A stretch of 64,000 nucleotides of DNA from NCBI GenBank assembly GCA_902550805.1, contig CACDAL010000005.1:25458-89457 (forward strand). The letters run 5' to 3'. Source of the DNA: an uncultured Pelagibacteraceae bacterium (lineage in GTDB: Bacteria > Pseudomonadota > Alphaproteobacteria > Pelagibacterales > Pelagibacteraceae). Of this stretch, positions 11,059 through 21,724 are shown one piece after another (position 1 is the stretch's first letter; every line of letters starts with the position of its first letter). The translations under genes and the position numbers were made by a program. The notes beneath the pieces are model-generated. The model was not told the DNA's origin. It searched no databases and saw nothing but the letters and a program-made list of their open reading frames with translations.

Positions 11059-11420
11059 GTTATGATGATAATAATATTTTTGCAAAGATAATAAGAGGAG
11101 AGATTCCTTGTAAAAAAATTTATGAAGATGATTTTGTTCTTTCATTTCATGATATTAGCCCACAAAAAAAAATTCATGCACTAGTTATTCCAAAAGGTAA
11201 GTATGTGGACCTTGATGATTTTAGCAATAATGCTTCTTCTGATGAGATGGTAGGGTTGTTAAAAGGAATAAATACTGTTGCCAAAAAACTTGGGATTTCT
11301 GTAGATACTGGAAAAGGATATAGAGCGTTAGCGAATATTAGTGAAGATGGAGGTCAAGAAGTGCCTCATTTACACTTTCACTTATTTGGTGGCGAAAAAA
11401 TTGGCAAAATGGTTTTGTGA
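11055..11420 (+). CDS. HIT family protein (HinT-like)
   Basis: IFAKIIRGEIPCKKIYEDD, HLHFHLFGG. Confidence 0.93.
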   Translation: MSYDDNNIFAKIIRGEIPCKKIYEDDFVLSFHDISPQKKIHALVIPKGKYVDLDDFSNNASSDEMVGLLKGINTVAKKLGISVDTGKGYRALANISEDGGQEVPHLHFHLFGGEKIGKMVL

Positions 11421-11929
11421 TTGTTAAAGTCCATAGAAATTATTTAGAAATAAATTCTATAAAAGAGCTTAAACTTTCTGATGCTCCTAACAAAAATTGT
11501 TATTTAAGTTTAGTTGATCCACCTGATTTCAATTTAAATAAGTTTTTTTATAAACAAGTTGGGAAAGATTATAGATGGATTGATAGATTAGTCTGGAGTG
11601 ATAATAAATGGATTAATTATGTAGAAAACTCACGCGTTAAAACTTACATTTTAAGAGACAATGAAAATTTAGTTGGTTATTTTGAAAATATTTTAGATTT
11701 TGAGAAAAAACATAGCGAAATTGCTTATTTTGGAATTTTAAGTGAATTTTTTGGTAAAAAATATGGGAGTTATTTACTTTCTGAGGCTATAAAAAAATCT
11801 TTTGAAAAAGGTATTAATAGAGTTTGGGTTCATACTTGTTCTCTAGATCATAAAAACGCTTTAAAAAATTATCAGGCAAGAGGAATGAAAATATTTAAAG
11901 CCGAAATAATAAATTTAGAAATTAATTGA
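11417..11929 (+). CDS. GNAT family N-acetyltransferase
   Basis: IAYFGILSEFFGKKYGSYLLSEAIKKSFEKG, VHTCSLDHKNALKNYQARGMK. Confidence 0.85.
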   Translation: MIVKVHRNYLEINSIKELKLSDAPNKNCYLSLVDPPDFNLNKFFYKQVGKDYRWIDRLVWSDNKWINYVENSRVKTYILRDNENLVGYFENILDFEKKHSEIAYFGILSEFFGKKYGSYLLSEAIKKSFEKGINRVWVHTCSLDHKNALKNYQARGMKIFKAEIINLEIN

Positions 11930-12479
11930 TATAATTTTGAATATTAAATATTTTGCTGTCGAAATTTATATTAGTTTTAATATTTGAAATTTTTGTTTCA
12001 ACTTTATTTTGATATATATCAGTAGTTGTCCAACCTATTAAATTAAATGTATTTTTATCAAAAAAAACAGTCAATGTTGTATTTTTATGATTAATTAAAA
12101 ATGAATAACTGTCATTTAATTCTTCTTCATTACTTAATTTTTTTATTTTTGTTATTAGAAAATTTTTATCTAAAATAAACTCCAAAGGTGTTTTTTTTAA
12201 TTGATATCTATAATATTGTTTATTTCTATCACTATTAATCAACAAAGATTTACCATTTGAAACTAGAACTTTGTTATATATGTCATTGTATTTACAATAT
12301 ATTTTTTTTGGATAAGAAATTATACATTCTCCTGTTTCAGTTTTTTTATTAATTTTTTGTAAAAATGAAAATTTTAAATTTTTAATAGAATGAAAATTAT
12401 TAATTATATTATTTTTTGATGATGCATTTGCAAAGTTATTAAAGAAAAATAAAATAATAATTACTATTATTATTCTCAT
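11922..12479 (-). CDS. lolA: LolA-like outer-membrane lipoprotein carrier protein
   Basis: Signal peptide, FSFLQKINKKTETGECIISYPKKIYCKY; downstream of ftsK as in many proteobacteria. Confidence 0.75.
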   Translation of the reverse strand: MRIIIVIIILFFFNNFANASSKNNIINNFHSIKNLKFSFLQKINKKTETGECIISYPKKIYCKYNDIYNKVLVSNGKSLLINSDRNKQYYRYQLKKTPLEFILDKNFLITKIKKLSNEEELNDSYSFLINHKNTTLTVFFDKNTFNLIGWTTTDIYQNKVETKISNIKTNINFDSKIFNIQNYIN

Positions 12480-14572
12480 TATTTAAGAACTTCTCTTTTT
12501 CCAACATGATTTGCCTTACTTACTTCACCGTTAGCTTCCATTTGGTCAACTATTCTTGCGGCTCTGTTGTATCCAATTTGTAATTTTCTTTGTAAAAAAG
12601 ATGTTGAAGCTTTTCTTTCAGACTTAACTATTTCTAAAGCGGCATTATACAGTTCATCTAAATTTTCTTTATCGGTTGAATTAAAATTTGCATCCTTTTC
12701 ATCTGCAAAATTTAATATTTCATCAACATAATCTGGTTCTGCTTGATTTCTTAAGAAATTATTTATTTTTTCAATTTCATTTTCTGAAACAAAAGGAGCA
12801 TGAATTCTTACAATTTTATTTGCTGACGACATATAAAGCATATCGCCTTTCCCTAAAAGTTGTTCTGCTCCTTGTTCTCCCAGTATGGTTCTACTATCAA
12901 TTTTCGATGTTACTTGAAAAGAAATTCTAGTAGGAAAATTTGCTTTTATTGTACCAGTAATTACATCAACACTAGGTCTTTGAGTTGCCATAATAATATG
13001 AATTCCAGCAGCTCTCGCCATTTGTGATAGTTTTTGAATATAATTTTCTATTTCTTTGCCAGCTACCAACATTAAGTCAGACATTTCATCAACTATTACC
13101 ACTATGTATGGCATAGAAATATTATGTTTTTCATTATAGCCATCTATATTTCTAACCCCTACTTTAGTCATTAATCTGTATCTATTTTCCATTTCTTTAA
13201 CTACCCAACCTAAAACTGAAGCAGCCTTTTTTGCTTCTGTTATAACTGGACATAATAGATGAGGAATAGCCTCGTAAGTTGATAATTCTAACATTTTAGG
13301 ATCAATTAAAATAAATTTACATTTATCTGGCGTGTGCTTGTAGAGTAGAGATAAAATAATTGTATTAATACAAACAGATTTTCCAGAACCAGTAGTTCCT
13401 GCAATTAATAAATGTGGCATAGAACTTAAGTCGCCTGTAATTGGTTCGCCCGATATACTTTTTCCTAGTGCAATTGGCAACTTTGTTTCTCTTTTGGTAA
13501 AATCTTTATTAGATATAATTTCACTTAAATAAACATTTTCTCTAGCTGGGTTTGGTAATTCAATTCCAACTGTGTTACTTCCAGGAATAGTAGCTATTCT
13601 TGCAGATTCTGAGCTTGTATTTCTAGCTATATCTTCAGATAAGTTAATTATTTTTGATACTTTTATACCAGGAGCGGGCTCAAATTCATTTAATGTTACT
13701 ACTGGACCATGACTAACTTTTTTAATTTTTCCTTCTACACCAAAATCTAAAAGAATTTTTTCTAAAGTTCCTTCTTCTATTTTATTTTCATTATTAATTT
13801 TTCCTTTCTTAGATGGACTTTTCAAAAATTCCAAAGAAGGAAGTTTAAATTTAAATTTTTGTTTTTCAGATTTATTCTCAAAGGAAAAATTTTCTTGTAC
13901 CCTTGTCTCATTATATTCTTCGTGTTTAGCCTGATTGAATTCTCCTGTTGATATATTATCAAAAGTTTTTTTGTTTCGCTTGAACAAATTTAATAAATTT
14001 TTAAAAATTGATTTTAAATTCAAATTTATACTTAAAAGAAAACTAATTATTAATACTACTATTAAAAAATAGTAGCTAAATGTTTCATTTAGTTTTATTA
14101 GATTTATTAAAAAACTTTCTTCGAATATATTTCCTATAAAGCCACTATTCCCATTTACCGTTAACCAAAATGTTTCTTTGTAAAAAACACTAAAAAACAA
14201 AGAACCAATAATTGAATAAAAAATTATAAAAAATAAATTTTCAACAATAATTAAAAATTTTTTTTTTTTAAAAATTGTTAAACCTGTAAAAAAAATGGAA
14301 AATGGAATTAGAATAGAAATCAAACCTATAGATTGATAAAAAAGATCAGAAATATAGCTTCCTTTAATTCCTAGCAAATTTTTTATTCCAGTATTTTCCG
14401 GAAATATAAAGTTTGGATCATCTGGGGAATAACTTAATAGTGATAATAATAGCAGAATAGAAATAATTAATAGAAATAATCCAATTAACTCAGCAATCCT
14501 GTTTATTGCAAAACTACCTGTTTTATCTAAAATTTTTTTTATACTCATTATAATAGAATTATGATTTGTCAC
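12479..14572 (-). CDS. ftsK: DNA translocase FtsK
   Basis: N-terminal TMs, LIAGTTGSGKSVCIN, MATQRPSVDVITG, C-terminal gamma winged helix. Confidence 0.96.
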   Translation of the reverse strand: MTNHNSIIMSIKKILDKTGSFAINRIAELIGLFLLIISILLLLSLLSYSPDDPNFIFPENTGIKNLLGIKGSYISDLFYQSIGLISILIPFSIFFTGLTIFKKKKFLIIVENLFFIIFYSIIGSLFFSVFYKETFWLTVNGNSGFIGNIFEESFLINLIKLNETFSYYFLIVVLIISFLLSINLNLKSIFKNLLNLFKRNKKTFDNISTGEFNQAKHEEYNETRVQENFSFENKSEKQKFKFKLPSLEFLKSPSKKGKINNENKIEEGTLEKILLDFGVEGKIKKVSHGPVVTLNEFEPAPGIKVSKIINLSEDIARNTSSESARIATIPGSNTVGIELPNPARENVYLSEIISNKDFTKRETKLPIALGKSISGEPITGDLSSMPHLLIAGTTGSGKSVCINTIILSLLYKHTPDKCKFILIDPKMLELSTYEAIPHLLCPVITEAKKAASVLGWVVKEMENRYRLMTKVGVRNIDGYNEKHNISMPYIVVIVDEMSDLMLVAGKEIENYIQKLSQMARAAGIHIIMATQRPSVDVITGTIKANFPTRISFQVTSKIDSRTILGEQGAEQLLGKGDMLYMSSANKIVRIHAPFVSENEIEKINNFLRNQAEPDYVDEILNFADEKDANFNSTDKENLDELYNAALEIVKSERKASTSFLQRKLQIGYNRAARIVDQMEANGEVSKANHVGKREVLK

Positions 14573-14613
14573 TTTGTATCATTTTATTTTTACTGATAAA
14601 ATTAAATTATATT

Positions 14614-15683
14614 ATGAAAATTTGTTTAGTAGGAAAAAACTTGACTAATTATGTATTAGCAAATGTATTGGCTAAGAAAAAACTACCTATCGATATAGTC
14701 TACAATTTTGAATTAAAAAAAAATGATTCATCCAGAACATTGGCTATTTCAAATAATAATTATAAATATCTTAAAAAAATTAGTAAAAAATTAAATTTTT
14801 CATCTTGGCCAACAAAAAAAATTAAAATTTATGTTGAAGGAAAAAATTCAAAAGAATTATTAAAGTTTACAAATAACAATCAAGAAGTTTTTAATTTAAT
14901 AAAATATAATGAAATATTTAAAAGTTTTTCAAAAAATATGTAAATTTTAAAAAATTAGATAATAAAAAAAAATTATTTTTTTTAAATAATAAATATAGTT
15001 TAGTTATTAATTCCGATTCTAAAAGTTATATATCGAAAAAACTTTTTTACAAAAAAATAAAAAAAAATTATAATACTTTGGCTTATACTTCTATAATCCA
15101 ACATCAAAAAATTAAAAATAATATTGCTACTCAAATTTTTACTAAATTTGGTCCATTAGCCTTCCTTCCTTTGTCTAATAATCAAACTTCAATTGTATTT
15201 TCTTATAATGGTAAAAAAAAATTAAATAATGAAGCAGTAATTCAAATTATAAAAAAATTTAACAATTATTATAAAATTACAAATTTTAAAAAATTTGAAA
15301 AATTTATTATTAATTTTTCTATGCTAAGAAATTATTATCATCAAAATATATTATCATTTGGAGATCTTATTCATAAAATTCATCCTTTGGCCGGACAAGG
15401 ATTTAATATGACTATTAGAGATATAAAAATTTTATCTGATTTAATAGATGACAATATGGAATTAGGTATGGAAATTGATGGTTCAGTTGCAAATGAATTT
15501 GAAAAAAAAACAAGACATTTAAATTATATTTATGGATCAAGCATAGATTTTATTTATGAATTTTTTAACTTTGATAATAAAATTAATAATAACCTATCTT
15601 ATCCAATTTTTAATTTTTTGAATAAACAAAAATTTTTTAAAAAATATGCTACTCGTTTTGCTGATGAAGGATTAAATTTTTAA
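14614..15683 (+). pseudogene. UbiH/Coq6-like FAD monooxygenase split by a -1 frame change (two ORFs: 14614-14943 and the frame open through 15683)
   Basis: First ORF stops at TAA 14941; frame 0 is open from ~14937 to 15683 and carries GDLIHKIHPLAGQGFNMTIRD (UbiH-type FAD motif). Could be a recoded gene rather than a pseudogene. Confidence 0.7.
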
Positions 15684-16325
15684 TTATTGCAAAGTAGTAT
15701 TACTGAATTCGTCTAGAGTATAAGTTTTTAATATTTCTTCTAATTTTTTTATTCTTAAATTTAAATTTTTACTTTCAAGCAGTATTTGTTTTTCTTCCAA
15801 AGAAAAAGGTGAGGCCATCGAGAGAGTATTGATTGTCTGGTCTAATTTTTTTTTTTCAATATCCTTCCAATTTATAATGTAACCCTGTTTTTTGAATAAG
15901 TTTTTTAAACTATTAAAAATTAATTTTAGATTAGAAAATTTTATTTCTTCATTACTTATCTGTAAATCATCAAAATATTCATCAAAATTTATACTACATT
16001 CTCTGTATAGTTTATTATTATTATTCTCACGTAATATTTTGAAACGACATATTCCATTTAGAGAAATGAAATATCTTCCATCTTCAGTTTCATTAAAACT
16101 TGTTATTTTTCCTGCACAACCTACTTCAAATAAATCTGGTTTTTTAGGCTCTCCAGTCTTTTTAGGTTGTATCATTCCAATTAATCTGTTTCCTTTCATA
16201 CAAGTATCTACCATTTGTATATATCTTGGTTCAAAAATATTTAATGGAACTGTTGTCCTTGGGAAAATAATAAAATTAGATAATGGAAATATAGGTATTA
16301 CCTTAGGCAATTCATCTTTTTTCAT
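15684..16325 (-). CDS. Lon N-terminal (LON substrate-binding) domain protein
   Basis: PKVIPIFPLSNFIIFPRTTVPLNIFEPRYIQMV; no protease domain. Confidence 0.9.
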   Translation of the reverse strand: MKKDELPKVIPIFPLSNFIIFPRTTVPLNIFEPRYIQMVDTCMKGNRLIGMIQPKKTGEPKKPDLFEVGCAGKITSFNETEDGRYFISLNGICRFKILRENNNNKLYRECSINFDEYFDDLQISNEEIKFSNLKLIFNSLKNLFKKQGYIINWKDIEKKKLDQTINTLSMASPFSLEEKQILLESKNLNLRIKKLEEILKTYTLDEFSNTTLQ

Positions 16326-16401
16326 AATTATTAAAATATATCAGAATAATATATAGTCTTCCATAGACCATATTGTTGTTATTTAATTATAAAATAAATT
16401 A

Positions 16402-18045
16402 ATGATTTTAAATAAAATTTTAGAAGAAAGAAAAAAAATAATTTTTTTATTTAACAATAAAAAATTTAATAAAGTAATAAAGCTAGGAAAAGCTTTGCTA
16501 AGGAAATCTCCAAATGATTTTGATCTGCTAAACATAATGAGTCTAAGTTCAATTAAAATAGAAAATTTTGAAGAGTCTAAAAAATATTATAAAGCTTTGC
16601 TTAAAATTAAGCAGACACCAGAATTATATTATAATTATGGAAAAATTTTAAAGAAATTAAACTTATTTAATGAAGCAATTGATGCATTTCATGAGGCAAT
16701 AAAATTAAATCCTATATTTGCAGAAGCATATAATAATTTAGGAAATACACAAAAATTAATTAATGAAAAACAAGATGCAATAAAAAATTATAAAAAATCA
16801 ATAGAATTAAAAAAAGAAAATTTAGAAGCTTATTTTAATTTAGCTAATATTTTAAAAGAAGAAAAAAATTATAATGAAGCGAAAATTTTTTATGAGAAAA
16901 TTTTAAATATAGATAATAAAAATTTTAACGCACAAAATAATCTTGGAGCAATAAATTCAATTTTAGGAAATTTAAATTTAGCTAGAGATTTTTTTAAAAA
17001 ATCAATAGAGAACAATAATTTATCTTTTGAAAGTTATAAAAACTATATTGATATTACAAAAATTAGCAAAGATGATGAAATTTTTAAAAAATTAGAAAAA
17101 ATAACTTTAAAAAATTTAAATGATAAAAATAAGATAGACATTAATTATAGTCTTAGCAAAGGTTATTTTGATCAAAATAAAAATGAAATTGGTTTTACTT
17201 ATCTAGAAAAAGCAAAAAAACTAAAAACACAACAATCAAACTTTTCTATTAAATCCCAAAAAAAATTATTTATAAATATAAAAAAATTTTTTGATAAAAA
17301 TTATCTAAATATTATAAATCACAATTTTAAAATTAAGTGTAAACCAATATTTATAGTTGGAATGCCAAGGTCTGGAACAACTTTAATAGAACAAATTTTA
17401 TCTTCGCATTCAAAAATTTATGGTGCTGGAGAACTTGATTATATGCCGAAAATAATGGAAAAAATTAAATTTGAAGAAGTTAATAGTTTTGAAAAAACAA
17501 TAAATAGAATTAGACTTGAGTATAATAATAAATTAATTGAAATTTCAGGAAAATCATATGTAACTGACAAATTACCTATGAATTTTAAATGGATAGGATT
17601 TATTATTAAAGCATTTCCAGAAGCTAAAATAATTCATTTAGAAAGAAATCCCATGGCAGTTTGCTGGTCAAACTATAAAATTAATTTTAATAATATTGGA
17701 ATGGAATTTGCATTAAATCAAAAAGACATAGCCAATTATTATATTTTATATAATGATTTAATGAAATTTTGGTTCAATAAATTTGGTAATGAAATAATTA
17801 ATATCAATTATGAAAAGTTTGTTTTAAATCCTGAACAAAATACCAAAAAAATTATTGGTGAATTAAATTTATTATGGGAAGATAACCTTAAGAATCATAG
17901 TAAAAATGAAAGGCCTATAGAAACAGCATCATTGCACCAAGCTAGAGGAAAAATATTTAAAAATAGTTCTGAGCAGTGGAAAAATTATCAAAATTTTTTA
18001 AAACCAATTCAAGAAATATTTTCAAAAAATAATATCAATTTTTAA
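16402..18045 (+). CDS. TPR-repeat sulfotransferase family protein
   Basis: N-terminal TPRs; IFIVGMPRSGTTLIEQILSSH PAPS-binding motif and HLERNPMAVCWSNYK. Confidence 0.9.
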   Translation: MILNKILEERKKIIFLFNNKKFNKVIKLGKALLRKSPNDFDLLNIMSLSSIKIENFEESKKYYKALLKIKQTPELYYNYGKILKKLNLFNEAIDAFHEAIKLNPIFAEAYNNLGNTQKLINEKQDAIKNYKKSIELKKENLEAYFNLANILKEEKNYNEAKIFYEKILNIDNKNFNAQNNLGAINSILGNLNLARDFFKKSIENNNLSFESYKNYIDITKISKDDEIFKKLEKITLKNLNDKNKIDINYSLSKGYFDQNKNEIGFTYLEKAKKLKTQQSNFSIKSQKKLFINIKKFFDKNYLNIINHNFKIKCKPIFIVGMPRSGTTLIEQILSSHSKIYGAGELDYMPKIMEKIKFEEVNSFEKTINRIRLEYNNKLIEISGKSYVTDKLPMNFKWIGFIIKAFPEAKIIHLERNPMAVCWSNYKINFNNIGMEFALNQKDIANYYILYNDLMKFWFNKFGNEIININYEKFVLNPEQNTKKIIGELNLLWEDNLKNHSKNERPIETASLHQARGKIFKNSSEQWKNYQNFLKPIQEIFSKNNINF

Positions 18046-18100
18046 AATTTAATTATTGCTTGCAATTATAAAACCCCTATTTATAATAACTTTTTAACAA

Positions 18101-18175
18101 GCGGGCATAGCTCAGTGGTAGAGCGTCTCGTTGCCAACGAGAAGGTCGTGGGTTCGAGTCCCATTGCCCGCTCCA
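18101..18175 (+). tRNA. tRNA-Gly (anticodon GCC), encoded CCA
   Basis: GCGGGCA/TGCCCGC acceptor stem, D arm AGCTCAGTGGTAGAGC, anticodon arm CTCGTTGCCAACGAG, T arm GGTTCGAGTCC, TCCA end. Confidence 0.98.
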
Positions 18176-18218
18176 ATGTTACTTGAAAATATTTTATAAA
18201 TTATTAAATCATTAGATT

Positions 18219-18557
18219 ATGAGTGATTTAGCAAATAAAAAATGTGTTCCTTGTGAAGGGGGAATAGCAGGATTTGATATAAAAGAAATTCACAAATATC
18301 TTAAAATGATTGATGGATGGGAAGTCAAAGCCAATGATGATAAAATTTATTTTTTAATAAAAGAATTTAAATTTAAAAATTTTAAAGAGAGTCAAGATTT
18401 TATTAATAAAGTTGGTGAAATTGCAGAAATTGAAGGGCATCACCCAGATATTTGGTTTGGTTGGGGATATGCAAGAATTAAAATTTTTACCCATGCAATT
18501 AAAGGACTACACGAAAGTGATTTTATTTTAGCTGCAAAAGTTGATAGGATTATTTAA
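18219..18557 (+). CDS. phhB: 4a-hydroxytetrahydrobiopterin dehydratase (PCD/DCoH)
   Basis: WEVKANDDKIYFLIKEFKFKNF, EGHHPDIWFGWGYARIKIFTHAIKGLHESDF. Confidence 0.92.
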   Translation: MSDLANKKCVPCEGGIAGFDIKEIHKYLKMIDGWEVKANDDKIYFLIKEFKFKNFKESQDFINKVGEIAEIEGHHPDIWFGWGYARIKIFTHAIKGLHESDFILAAKVDRII

Positions 18558-20098
18558 TGTTTAAAGTGACGAGTTTTTGAAAAAACTAATATAGTATTTG
18601 TTTGATTGGCGAATTTAATTATTTCTTTATCTCTTATTGATCCATATGGTTGAATAATTGCAGAGACTCCTGCTTGAACTAACATTTCAACCCCATCAAC
18701 AAAAGGAAAAAAAGCATCAGAGGCGGCAATAATTTCATCATCATTTTTAATTTTTTGAAATTTATTCATTTTTTTAATTGCTATATTACAACTTTCAACT
18801 CTACTTGGTTGACCCGATCCTATTCCAACTGTTCCACTATCCTTCGCTAAAACAATTGCATTTGATTTTACACTTCTGCAAATATTAAATGCAAAAATTA
18901 AATTTTTAAGTGTTTTTTTACTTGGCTTTTTTTTAGAAACAATTTTAAAATTATTTTTAGAAAAAATTTTATTATCTATTGTTTGTATTAAAAGTGAGTC
19001 AAAGTTTGTACTAATATTATTTATATTATTTATTTTTAATTTAGTAGAATCAATAATTCTAAGATTTTTTTTCTTTTTTAATACTTTTAATGCATCCTGC
19101 TCAAACCCAACTCCAATTACCACTTCTAAAAATATTTTATTTAATTCATTAGCTATTTTTTTATTAATTTTATAATTACAACATACGATTCCACCAAAAG
19201 CACTAATTGGGTCACATGCCAATGCTTCTTTAAAACTCGAAACTTTACTTTTATTTATTGAGACGCCACATGGATTAGCATGTTTAACAATTATGGTTCC
19301 TAAATTGCTAGGAAGCGTTTTTGAGATATTTAATGCAGAAAATATATCATTGTAATTATTGTAGCTAAGTTTTTTTCCATGAATTTGTAAAATGCCAAGT
19401 TCTTTTTTTGTATTATAAATTGCAGCTTTTTGATGAGGATTTTCTCCATATCTTAAGTTTTCAATTAAATTGGCATGGAATGTTTTTTTTTTAGGAAAAA
19501 TATTTTTTGTTTTTGAGTTTAAGTAATTTGAAATTATAGAATCATAATAAGATGTTACATTAAATGCCTCTTCTGATAATTTTTCTCTATATTTTAATGT
19601 TGTTGAGCCTTTATTTTTTTTTAATTCTAAAATTAATTTTTGATATTGATCAGTGTTTGTTACTACAACCACATCTTTATAGTTTTTAGCAGCAGCTCTA
19701 ACCATGCTTGGTCCGCCAATATCAATATTTTCTATAATATTTTTATGTTTTTGTTTTTTTTCCAACAAATTTTCAAAAGGATAAAAATTTACTACAACTA
19801 AATCTATTTCTTCAATATTATTATTTAGCATTTCTTTTCTATGAATTTTATTATTTCTTATACTTAATATTCCTCCATAAATTTTAGGATTTAGAGTTTT
19901 TACTCTACCTCCTAATATTTCTGGGGAATTAGTATATTTAGAAACTTCTTGGCAATTGTAACCTAATTTTTTTATTTTTTTGTAAGTACCTCCAGAACTA
20001 ATAATTTTTATTTTGTATTTTTTTAATACTTTTAAAATTGATTTTAGGTCTGATTTGTTTGATACAGAGATTAACGCTTGTTTAATTTTCTTCTTCAT
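18554..20098 (-). CDS. purH: Bifunctional AICAR transformylase/IMP cyclohydrolase
   Basis: ALISVSNKSDLKSI, NLRYGENPHQKAAIY, KHANPCGVS. Confidence 0.97.
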   Translation of the reverse strand: MKKKIKQALISVSNKSDLKSILKVLKKYKIKIISSGGTYKKIKKLGYNCQEVSKYTNSPEILGGRVKTLNPKIYGGILSIRNNKIHRKEMLNNNIEEIDLVVVNFYPFENLLEKKQKHKNIIENIDIGGPSMVRAAAKNYKDVVVVTNTDQYQKLILELKKNKGSTTLKYREKLSEEAFNVTSYYDSIISNYLNSKTKNIFPKKKTFHANLIENLRYGENPHQKAAIYNTKKELGILQIHGKKLSYNNYNDIFSALNISKTLPSNLGTIIVKHANPCGVSINKSKVSSFKEALACDPISAFGGIVCCNYKINKKIANELNKIFLEVVIGVGFEQDALKVLKKKKNLRIIDSTKLKINNINNISTNFDSLLIQTIDNKIFSKNNFKIVSKKKPSKKTLKNLIFAFNICRSVKSNAIVLAKDSGTVGIGSGQPSRVESCNIAIKKMNKFQKIKNDDEIIAASDAFFPFVDGVEMLVQAGVSAIIQPYGSIRDKEIIKFANQTNTILVFSKTRHFKH

Positions 20099-21723
20099 AT
20101 TTTGTTAATTTCCCATTCAATCATCTGATCATCTGTTTGTGTAATTCCTGATATAAAAATATTTTGATTTTCAATATATGTATTTTTTTTACCGAAATAT
20201 AATCCAGTTTCAACATCAATAGATCCATGATTTGAATAAAATCTCCATCCAGAGTTTTCTAACTCGATTAAAATCGTTTTATTATCCTGTATTTTTGTAA
20301 CTTTTGTATTTGGCATTAAATGAAATCGTATTTCAAAACTTGAAGATTTGAAATTTTTTTTCTTAATAAGTTTATCTTTTCCAACAATTTTATTTGTTTC
20401 AGGATAAAATTCTAAATTTCTTTCGTGAATAACTCCATAATCAGATAAATATCCATCATGTGAACATTTAATACTCCAATAATTTTTTTCAAAAACTATA
20501 TTTTTATTTAGTGTTTTAACTCCTTTATTAACTATATATGGTCCTTTTCTTATTTTATTAAAAGTTGATGTTGACGAATTATTTAAAATAAGCGTTGAAT
20601 GTGTTGCTGTTGACTTTGATATTAAATTTAATTGGTGTTGATAATCTTGAAAATAACCTGAGTTAGATATCAATTTAGTATTTTTAAAAAAAAATTCAAA
20701 AGATAAAGGACCGCTTTGGTAATTTTCTGAGTATTTTTTGTCAGGACTAGATCCAGTATCCATTGCAATGATGATGTTTTTACTTTTTAAAATTGAATAA
20801 CCACACATTTCATGATTATCACAACTAAATCTATATCGGTTGAGTTCTAAATATTTATCAAAATCTGACAAATCTCCTTCATGATTTCCGTTAAATAGAA
20901 TATTTTTTTTTATAGATCCCCATGAAAAATCATATGCCTTGCCAAGGTAGTATATTATTTCATCTAAATATTCTGGTATTTGGTGCAAGGATTCTTTTAA
21001 AAGTTCTCTAATCAACACAAAATATTTTAAATAAAATACTAACTGTCTTATGCTTCTTGATTTTGGAAAATATTGATTGTCGAAAGAAGAATTAATTATT
21101 TTTTTCAAAAGATTAAGTCCATAAGATAAAAACTTATCATTATTATAAGATATTCCCGATAAAATAATTGCAGTACAACCTATCATTTTATCATCTACAA
21201 GATTTGATCTATTAATTTCGTTTATCAGATGATTTACTTGTTTATTAATTATTTTGTTAAATTTAACTTTATAATTACTATCTGAACCATCATAAGTTAT
21301 TTTTGAATTTGATATCCAGGAAATTATTCTTTTAGATAAAATGTCAATTTCCCAATTATTATGTTTATAGTTTTGATTATTTTCAATCCAATTTTGAATT
21401 ATTGATTGAGTAATTTTTTTTGGAGATTTTAAGTCTATTGAAAATAACCAATAAAAATTATGAAGTGTTTTATAATCTTTATTTGAAATATTTTTATCTT
21501 CCCAAATTGAGTTAACATAGAAGTTTTCTATTTTATTTTTCTTCTTATCATATTTTACTATACAACTTAATATGCTGAGGCTTGGTTTATAACTTAAATC
21601 ATTTTCATCTATTTTTGATATTTTTTTATTATAAATTGATGAATTTAAATAAAATTGTCTTATTTGTTTAGAAAAAATGTAGAAAAATTCATGAATAAAA
21701 TTTAGTGAATTTCTCAAAAACAT
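20095..21723 (-). CDS. Heparinase II/III family protein
   Basis: GNHEGDLSDFDKYLELNRYRFSCDNHEMCGYSIL, HSTLILNNSSTS; position between rpe and purH. Confidence 0.85.
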   Translation of the reverse strand: MFLRNSLNFIHEFFYIFSKQIRQFYLNSSIYNKKISKIDENDLSYKPSLSILSCIVKYDKKKNKIENFYVNSIWEDKNISNKDYKTLHNFYWLFSIDLKSPKKITQSIIQNWIENNQNYKHNNWEIDILSKRIISWISNSKITYDGSDSNYKVKFNKIINKQVNHLINEINRSNLVDDKMIGCTAIILSGISYNNDKFLSYGLNLLKKIINSSFDNQYFPKSRSIRQLVFYLKYFVLIRELLKESLHQIPEYLDEIIYYLGKAYDFSWGSIKKNILFNGNHEGDLSDFDKYLELNRYRFSCDNHEMCGYSILKSKNIIIAMDTGSSPDKKYSENYQSGPLSFEFFFKNTKLISNSGYFQDYQHQLNLISKSTATHSTLILNNSSTSTFNKIRKGPYIVNKGVKTLNKNIVFEKNYWSIKCSHDGYLSDYGVIHERNLEFYPETNKIVGKDKLIKKKNFKSSSFEIRFHLMPNTKVTKIQDNKTILIELENSGWRFYSNHGSIDVETGLYFGKKNTYIENQNIFISGITQTDDQMIEWEINKI

Positions 21724-21724
21724 T

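Noticed and set aside
20095-21723. Heparinase II/III gene between rpe and purH as an acquired polysaccharide-degradation gene
   Set aside because: This neighbourhood is common in alphaproteobacteria, so not treated as novel
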